Assembly: GCA_009103225.1 (NCBI GenBank)
Contig: RHPI01002069.1
Location: forward strand, 1,631,442 to 1,695,441
Origin: Chlorokybus atmophyticus
Taxonomy: Eukaryota; Streptophyta; Chlorokybophyceae; Chlorokybales; Chlorokybaceae
Length of the DNA: 64,000 bases
Direction of reading: 5' to 3'
The notes under the pieces were generated by a model. The model was not told where the DNA came from. It was given only the letters and a program-made list of their open reading frames with translations, and made no database searches. Shown in pieces: positions 10,936 through 21,317 of the stretch; position 1 is the first letter of the stretch; every line of letters begins with the position of its first letter. Both the position numbers and the translations under genes were made by a program.

Positions 10936-11100
10936 CACACGCTGTGAACGCTGTGGCAGCGCCGGCGACAACGCACTTATGATGCTCTGCGATGGCTGCA
11001 ACAAGGGCCTGCATTGCTACTGTCTGGAGCCCCCATTGGACGCAATACCCATGTAGGAGTACTGGTACGACGATTGCCGCACCAATGGTCCTCCTCACCT
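10936..11100 (+). pseudogene. PHD finger at the C-terminus of Pol
   Basis: The last part of the integrase frame reads as a PHD finger: C-x2-C near 10943-10957, Leu-Cys-Asp-Gly-Cys near 10987-11000, then His-x-Tyr-Cys-Leu-x-Pro-Pro-Leu. A TAG at 11054-11056 interrupts it just before the Tyr-Trp-Tyr-Asp-Asp-Cys end, where the first Cys of the last pair is also missing. PHD fingers usually read histone H3 tails. Here it takes the place where chromoviruses carry a chromodomain, so it probably guided integration to particular chromatin. Confidence 0.75.
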
Positions 11101-11145
11101 GCGTCAACAACTTAGCTCTGGAGCTGGAACCTCCCCAAAAACTCA

Positions 11146-11157
11146 GGGGGGGGTGGG
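11146..11157 (+). other. Polypurine tract before the 3' LTR
   Basis: A run of eight G followed by TGGGT lies directly before TGTTGACTG. A purine run immediately upstream of a TG-starting LTR is the usual primer site for plus-strand DNA synthesis. Its position fixes the likely 3' LTR start at about 11158. Confidence 0.5.
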
Positions 11158-12370
11158 TTGTTGACTGTGTGTTCTACAGCACAGCATGTACACTAAGGAC
11201 ACCAGCTCCACATGTCCGTGTGATTCAGCGACAGCGGAGCAGCTCCACCAAGCACTCCTCGCCATCCGAGCTAAGTTGTCTTTTACTTTTGCCACAGGTT
11301 ACAACATGTTGCAGCAACAGGGCTAGCAAGCATGTCTTTCGCTGCAGCGGCCCGACACGGTGTGACCCTTGATTCTCCTCGACCCGACAGCTGTCATGCC
11401 TATTGCCCGTGTTGAAGGTATTACATGGGTGCTGCTTGTATCCGGTCAGCTTGCCCTCCACACAAGAGTCGAGAGTCGAAGGTATGGGCTGAGCATGTGG
11501 ACTCCGGACTTAGCAAGATGGTCGAGCCAGGACAGACTGTGGACCAGATGCTGAGTAGAGCGTTGGGAGAAACCGCGTAGCTTTGTGGATACGTAAGCTT
11601 AGCAGGCGTGGCTTAGCTTGTTGGAAAGCTCTGGTCGTGAGCCAAACAGCGCAACTTAGAGCGCGTTGAAAGGCTGAGTATTGTGCACGCGGTGCTTGCA
11701 AATGTAGACGTTTGTAGAAACTGGCGGGGTATAAAACCCCTGGACTTGTATGGCATTAATGGCAGTAGCAGTCATGCTCTTGTGTTGATGTTGTTGGCGT
11801 GTAACTTGCATGTGTGTATGTCAACAGCCCGCGCATACCAGCCGTCATCGAACATGCCTACATCGAACTCATCATCCAGCCTACCAGCCTACCAACGCGC
11901 GCGCGTCACTAACGAGTAGCTAGGTCATGACTCCAAAGTAGCTCACGACCATAGCCTACACAGGCACCGCGCGTAGTTGTTCAGTTGTGACTTCAGTTAT
12001 AAGTTGTGTTCTACATCGAGTGGTGATTGCGTGGAAATAGCCACGATATGACCGTTAGCTTATGTTCTGAACAGTCATAATTTGACTTGTATAAGTAGTC
12101 ACAGTGTTCACCAAATCAGCTAGTGACACTGAAAGTGAGAAAGCTAACAGCTTGTGAAACAACTTGAACTGCGAACACGCCATCCCGGTTACCAAGAACC
12201 CCCTCATTGTGTGAGAGCCTGTGCATGCTCGTGTGCATTGTGCTTGTCATTGCTGTGAGCTTGGTGTGCCTGGTTGCAGTGTGTTTGTTGGCATCGGTAA
12301 GAGCATAGTATCCACGTGTTGCTTGCTCATTCACCTCACTTAACAATGCAACACATTTTCCGCTCACGCA
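11158..12370 (+). repeat. 3' LTR of the gypsy element
   Basis: The sequence starts TGTTGAC after the polypurine tract and shares 11826-12370 with 936-1470. The 5' part (about 11158-11820) is present only here and holds a TATA box, as expected for U3. The end is taken at the CA at 12369-12370 where homology to the 5' copy stops. A 40-bp segment at about 11350-11392 recurs at about 12374-12414, so the right end could instead lie at 12414. Confidence 0.55.
11730..11736 (+). promoter_or_regulatory. TATA box in the 3' LTR U3 region
   Basis: TATAAAA sits in a GC-rich context inside the U3-only part of the 3' LTR, upstream of the segment shared with the 5' copy. It is the likely core promoter of the element family. 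Confidence 0.5.
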
Positions 12371-12414
12371 GAGAGCCCGACACAGTGTGACCCTCGATTC
12401 TCCTTGACCCGACA

Positions 12415-12745
12415 TCCTTGCAACGCTTCCGAGTTTTCAGCGTCAATAAGGTGAGAGCCTTGAACGCCATCCTCTGGCCTGAATAAGGGCCGGGTTTGTC
12501 ATAAGTGGCCATAAGAGCGGCCGCTGCTGAATCTGTGTGCATGAGTCGCAGTACATTATGCGTCAACTCGTGCTCGATCATGCGAATCACCATCTCCTTG
12601 CTTGCGCGCGGGAGTGCCGCGAAGTCCGTCTCATATGCGTCACGGACTTGCTGCGCCCATTCATCCCACACTTCCTTGCGAAGCTGGGGGTGTGTAGCAA
12701 GAAGAGCCTCATGCTGATGCGTACTTTGCTATGGCCGCCCCGATA
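12415..12745 (-). pseudogene. Unidentified broken reading frame, possibly N-terminal Gag of a minus-strand retroelement
   Basis: The minus strand from an ATG near 12743 gives a helical, Ala-rich protein start. A frameshift and stop at about 12690 precede a clean 12671-12415 frame rich in Glu, Leu and Arg. The frame ends where the 40-bp repeat next to the 3' LTR begins. It has the same orientation as the Gag at 1-717. The two may be halves of one older element split by the gypsy insertion, but I found no shared target duplication to prove it. Confidence 0.35.
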
Positions 12746-12789
12746 ATGCTCTGAGCGTCCATGGGTTGTTCGTCATGAGAGGATTTCTT

Positions 12790-12960
12790 TTAAGAAGCTT
12801 CACCACTCCTAGACTTGGCTTCTTCCTCCTCACTGACATTATAACTACCACTCATTTTCGAGTGCTTCACTTCCTCATCACTTGATGGCTGATATGATGA
12901 ATCCTCAGGAACGGGATGCATCCTGCCTTCCTCTTCTTGGTAAGACATCTGCCTAAGGAG
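12790..12960 (-). other. Ser/Glu-rich short frame, uncertain
   Basis: The end of a minus-strand frame (stop at 12790) is very rich in Ser and Glu. It could be the start of the protein at 12415-12745 or noise. No domain is visible. Confidence 0.25.
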
Positions 12961-13140
12961 ACAAGCCATCAAAAAGTTTCCAAGTGCACGAGTGCACAAG
13001 TGCATACGAGTTGTGCACTCTGAAAGTGGCAAAACTTGTCGTGTTTCTTTTCGCATTGATTGCAAGGTTTTTAACTTGGGTAGAACAGCCCGTGAAGGGA
13101 CTACCCAACACCTCTCAACAAGACGCTTGCTTGCAAACAA

Positions 13141-15263
13141 ACCGCACGCGATTTCATGCGACGGTTTGCAAGCTACAACAACTCAAAGTTTCCACTTTGT
13201 ACAACTCCACTAATTCACAATTGCAATTGACACTAGTATTGCCAAGTGTGAATGGAGTTTGCTTGGCCGAACAGAACAAGTCTGTTGGCCCCACCGCACT
13301 GACCGGCGGTCACGATAGCCGATGTTGCCACCGGACTGCCCTCAAGGGGTAGAGCACGCGTGCGAATGCGTGCGCGCACAAAACCCTTCACACCCCAGCG
13401 AATCCACGCGGTGGCTATCCCACAAGCACACACGTATTAATAGTAATGTAAGTTACTAAGTGATGTGCTGGGATGCAATGCTTGCGGTGAGGCTGCCTGA
13501 GTGGCCGCCTCCCCCTTACACCAACAAGCTAAGCTAGGCCAGGCAAGATAGGCTAGGCTAAGCAAGGAAGGCAAGGCTAGGCTACACCAACAGTAGCAAC
13601 CATACAACTATACAACCACAACAACTAGCTAACAACCACCACTAGACCCTAGTGGGTAGCGGCTGCTATCTGCCGCCGCTGCCGCCGCTGTTAGGCCACC
13701 AGCTTGAGCAGTGCCTACGGCCGCCTCTGCGCCCCGCCGCCGCCAAAGCCGCCGCCGCCGCCCCCCCAGGCCCCCACGCCCTCGCTCCAATACCAAATGT
13801 AAGAAGGGGGGTGCTACCGCCCCCTTTAATCCCCTACCCCAACACCACCACCAGCCACGCCGCCGGCCCACACCGCCGCCGCCGCTGCCGGGCAGCTGCC
13901 AGAGCAAAGGATACTCTAGCTATGGCGGCCGTTGCGTTATCAGCACCGCCATGCGGCCGATATCGATGTGAGACTCATGTCTCACATCGATATCAGTGAT
14001 AGCGATAAGCTAACACTACATCAAGGCCATAAAGGCCCTAATACGGCTCAATTGGCTGTTTATTACCCGTTGGAACCCTTATTTTTACCTAAATAAGGGC
14101 GGGGAAGCGCATAGCGCTAGCACTCCGTTACAGAAAGGGGCCAAGGCTACGCTAAGCACCCCATCCAGCAGGAAATACGACATGGCTAGGCCCTACAACT
14201 AAGACCCCAAGGTTTCAACCAGCAGCAGGAGTGCAGGCAGCATGGATACAGGAACCCGTGAATTAAGCAAGCTACTGGATGGTTTGTTTTCCACAATCAA
14301 TTACATTATATATACATACATTAATAATGTAATAACACAATCATATACAGTTGTCGAAACTGAAATGTTATAAGGATATTAAATGCAATCAAACCACAAG
14401 ACGCTTTCATTTTCGGATTACATTGTATGTTATACCTAAAAATTTCTCATCAAGCAACTTTAGATGTGATAGCTACAATATTAGTCGGATCCTTGATGCA
14501 TGAGTCTATGCAAAATAATCAGTACATCATAGTTTTTAAGAATGTGTGAACAATAATCGTATAACACTTGTATTCAATTAATTAACTCAAGCGTGCACAA
14601 GGAATAGTGGCACATACCTCACCACGTGTAACACATGTGAGTATCAGTCAGTGTTAGTGGTAACAAAAACGATTACCGGTGTTTGTACCGTACTTGTATT
14701 TCTCCCACTGCAGCCATGCATAGCCGCAGCCATTGACCCATGCATTACGCATACAGGATGTGTAATGCAGGACAAGCCCATGGCCCCTATAGACCAGGGC
14801 GACACGACCAGATTCAGATACGCAATGTGTGCATGGTGTCCACGCGGACAGCCACCGACTCATCAATTGCAAGTGAACAATGTCAAATCCCTCGCACCGG
14901 CCTTTGACCGAATTACAATGAGCCCAGCAGCCCCGGCAATGTCCGGTGCACAGTCGCGCATGCCACGCGACATAGCGTGCGCCGCTCGCCCTGCTTTCGT
15001 GTGGCCATGCGTCGTCCGACCGGTTGAAGTCACTTGCCGACGTGGTTGCGGTCGCGACGGTCCGTTTCATCGATCCGACGGCTTGGCGGTAGAAAAGGTG
15101 GAGATATCGCCGATCTCTGCCATATCACCGCCCGGATGAAGCGTCACTCCGTGAAGTTGCGTGACTGCGTTACGGACTACTACTACGGTGTGCTGAGCGC
15201 TGCGGCTTTTGTGGTCTGCTGTGGCCTGCTGTGTGCTGGTATCACTGGCGTGGTTGAAGTGGG
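13141..15263. other. Repeat-rich and AT-rich stretch without a convincing gene
   Basis: 13510-13590 is an imperfect array of GGCTA/GGCAAG units. 13660-13900 is GCC/CCG-rich. 13959-13994 is a perfect palindrome. 14270-14640 is clearly AT-richer than the surroundings. Open frames here (for example 14651-15139) have no recognisable features. The end of the stretch must hold the promoter of the helicase at 15264. Confidence 0.6.
13959..13994. repeat. Perfect inverted repeat, 16-bp arms and 4-nt loop
   Basis: Both arms (GATATCGATGTGAGAC and its reverse complement) match without error around the loop TCAT. It lies in gene-poor DNA and could fold into a hairpin or mark the inner part of a transposable element. 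Confidence 0.8.
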
Positions 15264-18200
15264 TTGGCGCAGTGGTGCGCTATGGGGCGGCTGTTGGCGC
15301 TGTCATGCGTGCTGCCGTCAGGGACTGGGCTGCGGCTTCAGGGCAGAAGGGTGGTCGGGCAGCCTGCCAGGAAGAATGCTGGAGCGAACAGCGTGCCCGC
15401 CGCCGTCAGATGCGCCGTGGCCGTGGAGCGAGACGCCGTCAAGGTGCTGGAGCAGCGCCTCAGCACGGATGTCACCTCCGCTGCTCAGCCTGCTGATGTC
15501 GCTTCAACGTCTGCCTCTCAACCTCGGCAGCAACGTCGCCGACGACAGCAGCGACAGCAGCTACAGCAACAGCAACAGCAATCGCAAGCCAGCTCTCCGC
15601 TGCCTGCCAGCCTGCGAATTGTTCCCAAGCACCAGCAGGATGTTGTTAATGAAGCAATTGAGGTCAAGGAGGACACTCAGGTTGCCGTCAGCCAGCCGCC
15701 GCCGCCGCCGCAGCAGCAACAGAACAGCAGCAATGACACTGCCAAGGGCGATCCGCTGGGCCGCAAGCGTATAGGCTCTGCTGTCGTGCGCTGGCTCGCT
15801 CGTGGCACACGCCAATGTGCCCGAGCTGTAATTGATAGTGTCAACAATGGTGAACTGGATGCAGACGACGAATTTGATCTCCTCTCCACAGTGCAGCCTT
15901 TCCTCGACAAGTGAGTGGTTGTATTGCTGCAATTGGACCATGCATTCTTGTTTGGATCATGCATTGGGGCATGCTGCTACGCATCGTGCTTGGCTGTGTG
16001 TTGCTTGCAACCTAAAAGCTTGGCAGCTGTCGGTCTCATGCATTCAAACGTCATTTAGTGCTGCTCGTGTGCTGTTGCTATGCCCTGTGGGAAATGCAGG
16101 TGGCCATGTTGTTCATGTTGGCAATTGATGTCTTGGGCACGTCACCCCTACACTCAGTCCTCACACTGTTGCTGTCAAACAGGTGCGAAATGCCTCCAGA
16201 CACAGGCAACTGTCAGCTGGCGCGGTGGCACCTGCCAACCATCTGGGATCACTTTCAACGCGAGACAATGGCATTGCTCAGAGACATGGAGAGCGAGCTG
16301 CCTCTGGTTGATGAAGAAAAGGACAGCAAGGCATCTGATGAGGATGACTCGCTGCCATTGTGGCAGCGGTCATTGGCATGGGCGTTTGTGAAGGATTTAC
16401 CTCAGCGCGAGTTCCACAAGCAGGTCGCTCGGGATAGGACTCCCGCGCCTGAGCCACTGATGGCGATCCAGCAGCGGATTGAGGAGTATGTTGACAATGC
16501 TTTGCAGCTCCTCAAGTTTGAAAGGGACTCTGAGGTGGCCGTCACCCAGCAGCTGTTGGGCGAAACGCCTCTGGATGGTCTGCCCCTGGACGTTGATGAG
16601 ACACTGGACCGCGACCGCAATGACACAATTGACTCCTTGATTGTTGTCAACACAGCCAGCGGCCTGAATAACGCCCAGCTATTGACTCTGCGCCGGCTGC
16701 AAGGTGGTGCCCTGCCGGAGTCCACTGTGCAGCCGGGCGATGTGGTCATGTTGCGTTGTGAGGCTCCTCTGAACGAAGAAGATGATGCCAACGACTTCTG
16801 CATTGAGCTGCAATGCAACGTCCACAGGCTTGGTGAAAGCGGCAATTCGATCACAGTTTCTGTGGAACAGGCGCTTGGAGATGTGGTTGACCACGTCTTC
16901 GGGCAGGTCCTCAGATTGACAAGGCTGCGTTCGTTGGCAAACGATATAACATATGAGGTAGACAAATTGCAGTGCTTGGAAATTTTATTGTTGCTTTGCA
17001 GTGGCACAACCTACAAAAAAACTGGCACAATGCATGCAAGAGGCGTGTGCATGGGACGCTAACTTGCCTGTATGCCCACGCAGAGGAACTGCAGTGCGCT
17101 AGAGCGGTTGCGCAGAGCTGGTCTGCGGAACTCGCCTGCCAAAGCCGCTGTGAAGACGCTCTTCGGTCAGGATCCGCTTGTGTTACCAAAAGGAGGCGAG
17201 AAGCTGTTCTCCAGCGAGTCCTCAGAAAAGTCGAAGAAGAACTTTTTAGAGAAGTCACAACGTGAAGCGGTGGCTTTTGCATTGGATGCCACTTTGCCAG
17301 TCGCGGTCATTCAGGTATACTGTTGGTATAACCTATCATGCATGTGACGCAGCTTACTTAGCAGCACATGTTCTCAGTTATTGGCAGCCAGTTTTGGTTG
17401 GGTCAAGACTTGTTTGTGTTGGGTTGCGCTGTTTAACGTATTGACTCTGTGCCCATCATGCAGGGTCCGCCTGGTACAGGCAAGACCACAGTGGTGACGG
17501 ACATTGTAGAGCGCGCTGTGCAGCGAGGAGAGCGTGTGCTTGCATCAGCTGCCAGTAATGCTGCCATTGATAACTTGGTGGACAAGCTGGCAGACAAGGG
17601 TCTGAAGGTGGTGCGCTTAGGTAATCCCACCAGGTTTTCCGCCAATGTTGCAGCCAGGTCGCTCTCGAACCTGCTGGACGGAAAGTTGTATGACTTCCGC
17701 AAAGAATACTATCGCGTGCGCGAGCAGCTGCGCCAGGAGCTGGCGTATACGCGCAACCCTGAGCAGCACCAAGACCTTCGCATGCGATTGAGGTGTGTAC
17801 GTGCAACAAGTAGTGCATACTGGAGCGTCGAAGGACTATCACAGTACAGAAGTGCATGCTTCTGGGATATCTAACATAAGTACTGGATCCACCCAAACCA
17901 CTGTTGCCTAATAATGTTTCCGTAGGCGTCTGTCACGCCTGGCACAGAAGGAGGAGAAGAATGCCGCCACTTCTCTATTGGCTGAGGCGCAAGTTGTCCT
18001 TTGCACCAACACTGGCGCAGCAGACCCTCTGCTGCAGAAGCAACCCACGTTTGACATGGTGGTGATTGATGAAGCCGGACAGGTGTGCCTTGTGCTTATT
18101 GCAGGACAGTTGTGCGATTCAACGGCTTTACTAACAATGCCCATTTGGACAGTCATTATACAAGCTGCTGATGAGGTAGCCTTTATTGCGTGTTCATCTC

Positions 18201-19206
18201 TTACCCGCATGTGCTCTCTTTAGGCGACTGAGCCCAGCACATGGATAGCTTTGTTGCATGGGCGGCGGGCTGTGCTGGTTGGGGACACCTGCCAGCTGGC
18301 ACCAACAGTCATTTCCAGAGACGCGGTGGCTGGAGGATTGAACACCTCGCTCATGGAAAGGGCTGCCTCCCTTCACAATGGGGCGCTGACCCGCATGCTT
18401 CGGACGCAGTATCGCATGCACCCGCACATTGCACTTTGGGCCTCAAACGAGATGTATAATGGCAGGTTGCAAAGGTGAGCTTGCTCGGTGGTTGTGACTT
18501 GTGTGCACAAGCAACATGTTGTAAGGAGACACCTCAACACCCGCAGATTGTCTGCTGTGTTCCTAACTCTGTCGTGCTTTGCAGTGCGTATTTCTTGAAT
18601 GGAAGAGTGTTAAGCAAGCGGCCTCATGTGACGCGCACACCCGACACGGAGACTCCTATGCTGTTGTTGGACACAAGGACGGTCACTGGCATCATACCCG
18701 ACTCATGCTTAGAGATGTTAGAGATGAGCGGGTCTTTCCACAATGAGGGCGAAGCTCACATAGTTGCGAGGCATGTACAAGACCTGATGGCTGCAGGGGT
18801 GCCTGCAACCAGCATCGCTGTTGCTTCACCGTACAATGCACAAGTGGAGTTGCTGAAGCAGCGCCTGGCACTTGTACCTGGCTGCAACGCAGTTGAAGTC
18901 ACCAGCATTGACAGCTTCCAAGGCCGTGAAGCCGATGCTGTCATCATCTCCATGGTGCGGTCCAACGACAAGGGTGCTGTAGGCTTTCTTGCTGATGCCC
19001 GTCGCATGAATGTGGCCATCACCCGAGCAAGAATGCACGTAGCCGTAGTGTGCGACACGAAGACGGTCACTAAGCACCCATTCCTGCGGAGACTGGTTCA
19101 GCACATCAAAAGCTATGGCTGCACCAGATCTGCACATGAAGTTGCGGAAGTCATGACCATCTCACCCCCTGTCCCCATAGAGCAGAGGGGCGCTGTCAGT
19201 GCGTAG
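15264..19206 (+). CDS. SMUBP2/IGHMBP2-like superfamily 1 helicase, 1003 aa, probably organellar
   Basis: Exons 15264-15910, 16183-16957, 17084-17314, 17464-17792, 17926-18082, 18224-18474 and 18585-19206 join into one open frame. The Upf1-like SF1 helicase core is complete: Walker A GPPGTGKT (about residues 552-559), DEAGQ (709-713), VGDTCQLAP, the QYRMH block, VTSIDSFQGREAD, and the Arg finger motif in NVAITRAR. Residues 1-60 are Arg/Ala-rich and poor in acids, like a plastid or mitochondrial transit peptide. A poly-Gln and Pro/Gln region follows (about residues 90-165). The R3H and zinc-finger tail of animal IGHMBP2 is absent, as in a plastid-type plant homologue. It should unwind RNA or DNA 5' to 3' using ATP. 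The start codon is the least certain point. Confidence 0.88.
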
Positions 19207-20050
19207 ACTGTCTGTGCCCTGTAGCAATAGCACTGTAGAAACAGTGTACATACATCTATTCAGTGAGTTATTGTTTTCTCGTTTGCCCTTGCTCAGTTGC
19301 TGCTGTCTTATAATCTGCTTTGCCAGACTGCCATCACATCCACCTGGCAGTTTTATATATATGTGAACTAATGTGAAATTGTCACCGAATAATGTTGCGC
19401 AGCTTTTCACACTCTGATTGCTTTTGATGTTGTCAAATGGCACTAGCTCCTGTTCAAGCTCTGATAAATGCGTCAACCAAAGCATGCATAGGGTCAGAGC
19501 ATGGTTCTCTTTGGTTGCGCAGAATCAATTGGCGTCTCACGCAGCATGCACCAAACGGCCTCTGCTGCAGTTCTTATCCTGATGCTTTACTCAATGACTG
19601 TTTGAGCTACTACAGCCCCTGTGACTTCAGTGTGTTCACGTGTCCAGGGGCTAGATTGTTTACCCAGCGGATGGCTACATTTTGTGACTCACCCATCTGT
19701 TAGTTGTCGGTGTCAACTTCGGAGGGTAGAACGCAAGTATCTCACCTCCATTTAGTGAAAGGGGCTTACCATACACTGACATGGCAAGTACGCAATTTCC
19801 AAAGCGGCGGCAATGCAATGGGTACTCTCCTGGATTTGGGTAACAAGCTATGCAACCGACAGCAAACGGCTGCTCCACGCATGCTCGCACATCCGCACCG
19901 TTCATAGCCAACCAACTTGTGCATTGGGGCAGGAATGCTTATGCATATATCTGATTATATATGCTTAAATTGACGAGCAGCGAACAGCTAAGTAGATTAT
20001 CTTATTGGTACATATATACAGGATAGTAGCAGATCACCCATTTCTGCAGA
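19207..20050. other. Intergenic, convergent gene ends
   Basis: This lies between the 3' ends of the helicase (+) and dUTPase (-). AT-rich patches and short hairpin-like stretches are present. No gene is seen. Confidence 0.6.
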
Positions 20051-21128
20051 TCACTGTCCTGTTGACCCAAAGCCTCCGGCCCCGCGCACGGTGTCGGCCA
20101 GCTGGTCGACCTCCAAGACTTCAGGCGTGACGATGCGTTCGAGGATGAGCTGCGCGACGCGGTCGCCTGGCTTGACGGCGAAGTCGGCGTCGCTGTGGTT
20201 AAAGAGAATAACGCCCACAGGGCCGCGGTAGTCTGCGTCCACCACGCCCGCACCCGTTGCTATCGAGTGTTTCCACGCCAGCCCCGACCGCGGTGCTGTG
20301 CAAAATAAGCTCTTAACAGCAGCATAATAACAAGCCACTGTACCTTTGTTGACGACAATTCACACAAGCAACACTAGAACAGTCTAGTCAAGCTTGCTTA
20401 TGCAACGTGTGAGATTATATAAGCTTGCATACATACATATGTAACAAGCAAATGCTTGCAGCTTTGATTGACCAACTTATGTCGACTGATCAATCGGCAT
20501 GGCAGCAACTACTTGATCACTTCATAGAAATAACTTGTTTTACGCGAAAGCGTTGCAAGACGGGCTTGGTTGTCGCATCCACAGTCGCTGGCGCAACTGA
20601 CTGTGCAGCCAGCAACTCACACTGATGACAAGCTGTTAGCAAGGCGGAGCAATCATGCAGGTGTCTTAGCGTGTGCGCCAGTCAAACTGCAGCCCTCGTA
20701 CCTATGCGGGCGTAGGTGTCGGCGGGGATGGCGATGGCGATGTCGGTTGGGACGAGCGCCTTACCCCTGGCGGGCACCACGCACTCTGCTGCGCTATGAA
20801 GGTCGTACCTGAAGTGAAGCAGGTTTTACATGTATGTCAACAGCGCATTCAAGTCATCACGAGGCCACTCAGCAACCAACAGCATACATATAAGCACAAG
20901 CTCAGGCATAAGCATCAACACATGCATGGCAGCATGCTCTCTCAACCAGGCCTCTCACCCGGCAGCGTGGGCAGAGCCCCTGCTCGGCAGCGTGGCCCGC
21001 TCGCTCAATCGCTTCACCTGAAGCACCGGCTTACTTACGCCACCGCCGCACGCCTCAGCGCCGCCACCCACTACCGCCGCCGCCGCCGCCGCCGCCTGCA
21101 CCATCCTGCCGCCCAATTTCCGCTTCAT
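20051..21128 (-). CDS. DUT: dUTP diphosphatase (dUTPase), 173 aa
   Basis: Exons 20959-21128, 20702-20808 and 20051-20295 (minus strand) join in frame. The five trimeric dUTPase motifs are present: AGYDL near the first splice junction, PRSGLA, the [11 protein letters not shown] loop with the catalytic Asp, GDRVAQLIL, and the C-terminal [10 protein letters not shown] arm that closes over the substrate. The enzyme hydrolyses dUTP to dUMP, keeping uracil out of DNA and feeding dTMP synthesis. Start chosen at MKRKLGG; an upstream in-frame ATG at 21401 would add a Pro-rich leader that overlaps the divergent gene and is less likely. It shares a 145-bp spacer with cytochrome b561. Confidence 0.92.
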
Positions 21129-21273
21129 TGTGCCGCAACAAACGACTGAAGCTCTTGCAGTGTGAGCCACTTCCCGCCAGAAGCTTGTGCGCAACGCACA
21201 AAGACAATTTGGTCTTGTGCAGTCAGCGCACAAGCAAAAGACAGTGAGCGACGTCACTAGCAAGCCACGTGGC
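21129..21273. promoter_or_regulatory. Divergent promoter between dUTPase and cytochrome b561
   Basis: Only 145 bp separate the two proposed start codons. No TATA box is evident. A GGC triplet run begins just inside the cytochrome b561 coding start. Confidence 0.45.
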
Positions 21274-21285
21274 ATGCAGCGGCGA

Positions 21286-21317
<32 letters not shown>

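Larger units (their letters stand above)
932..12370 (+). mobile_element. Degenerate Ty3/gypsy LTR retrotransposon carrying a DNA methyltransferase and a PHD finger
   Basis: Modules lie on the plus strand in this order: 5' LTR-like repeat, Gag, protease, cytosine-5 methyltransferase, reverse transcriptase, RNase H, integrase, PHD finger, G-rich polypurine tract, 3' LTR. Protease-RT-RNase H-integrase order is the Ty3/gypsy order. The coding part is broken by many stops and frameshifts, so this copy is dead. The two LTR copies show clearly visible divergence by eye, so the insertion is not recent. No target-site duplication is visible at the outer ends. A second small element interrupts the coding region at 3781-4273. 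Methyltransferase genes inside retrotransposons are known from a few algal and dinoflagellate lineages. The combination with a PHD finger is the notable point here. Confidence 0.82.

Noticed and set aside
12370-12420. Target-site duplication of the gypsy element
   Set aside because: Neither possible right end (12370 or 12414) is followed by bases that match those before 932.
14651-15139. 162-codon plus-strand frame upstream of the helicase
   Set aside because: Composition is not protein-like beyond a weak hydrophobic start, there is no recognisable motif, and an opposite frame of similar length overlaps it.
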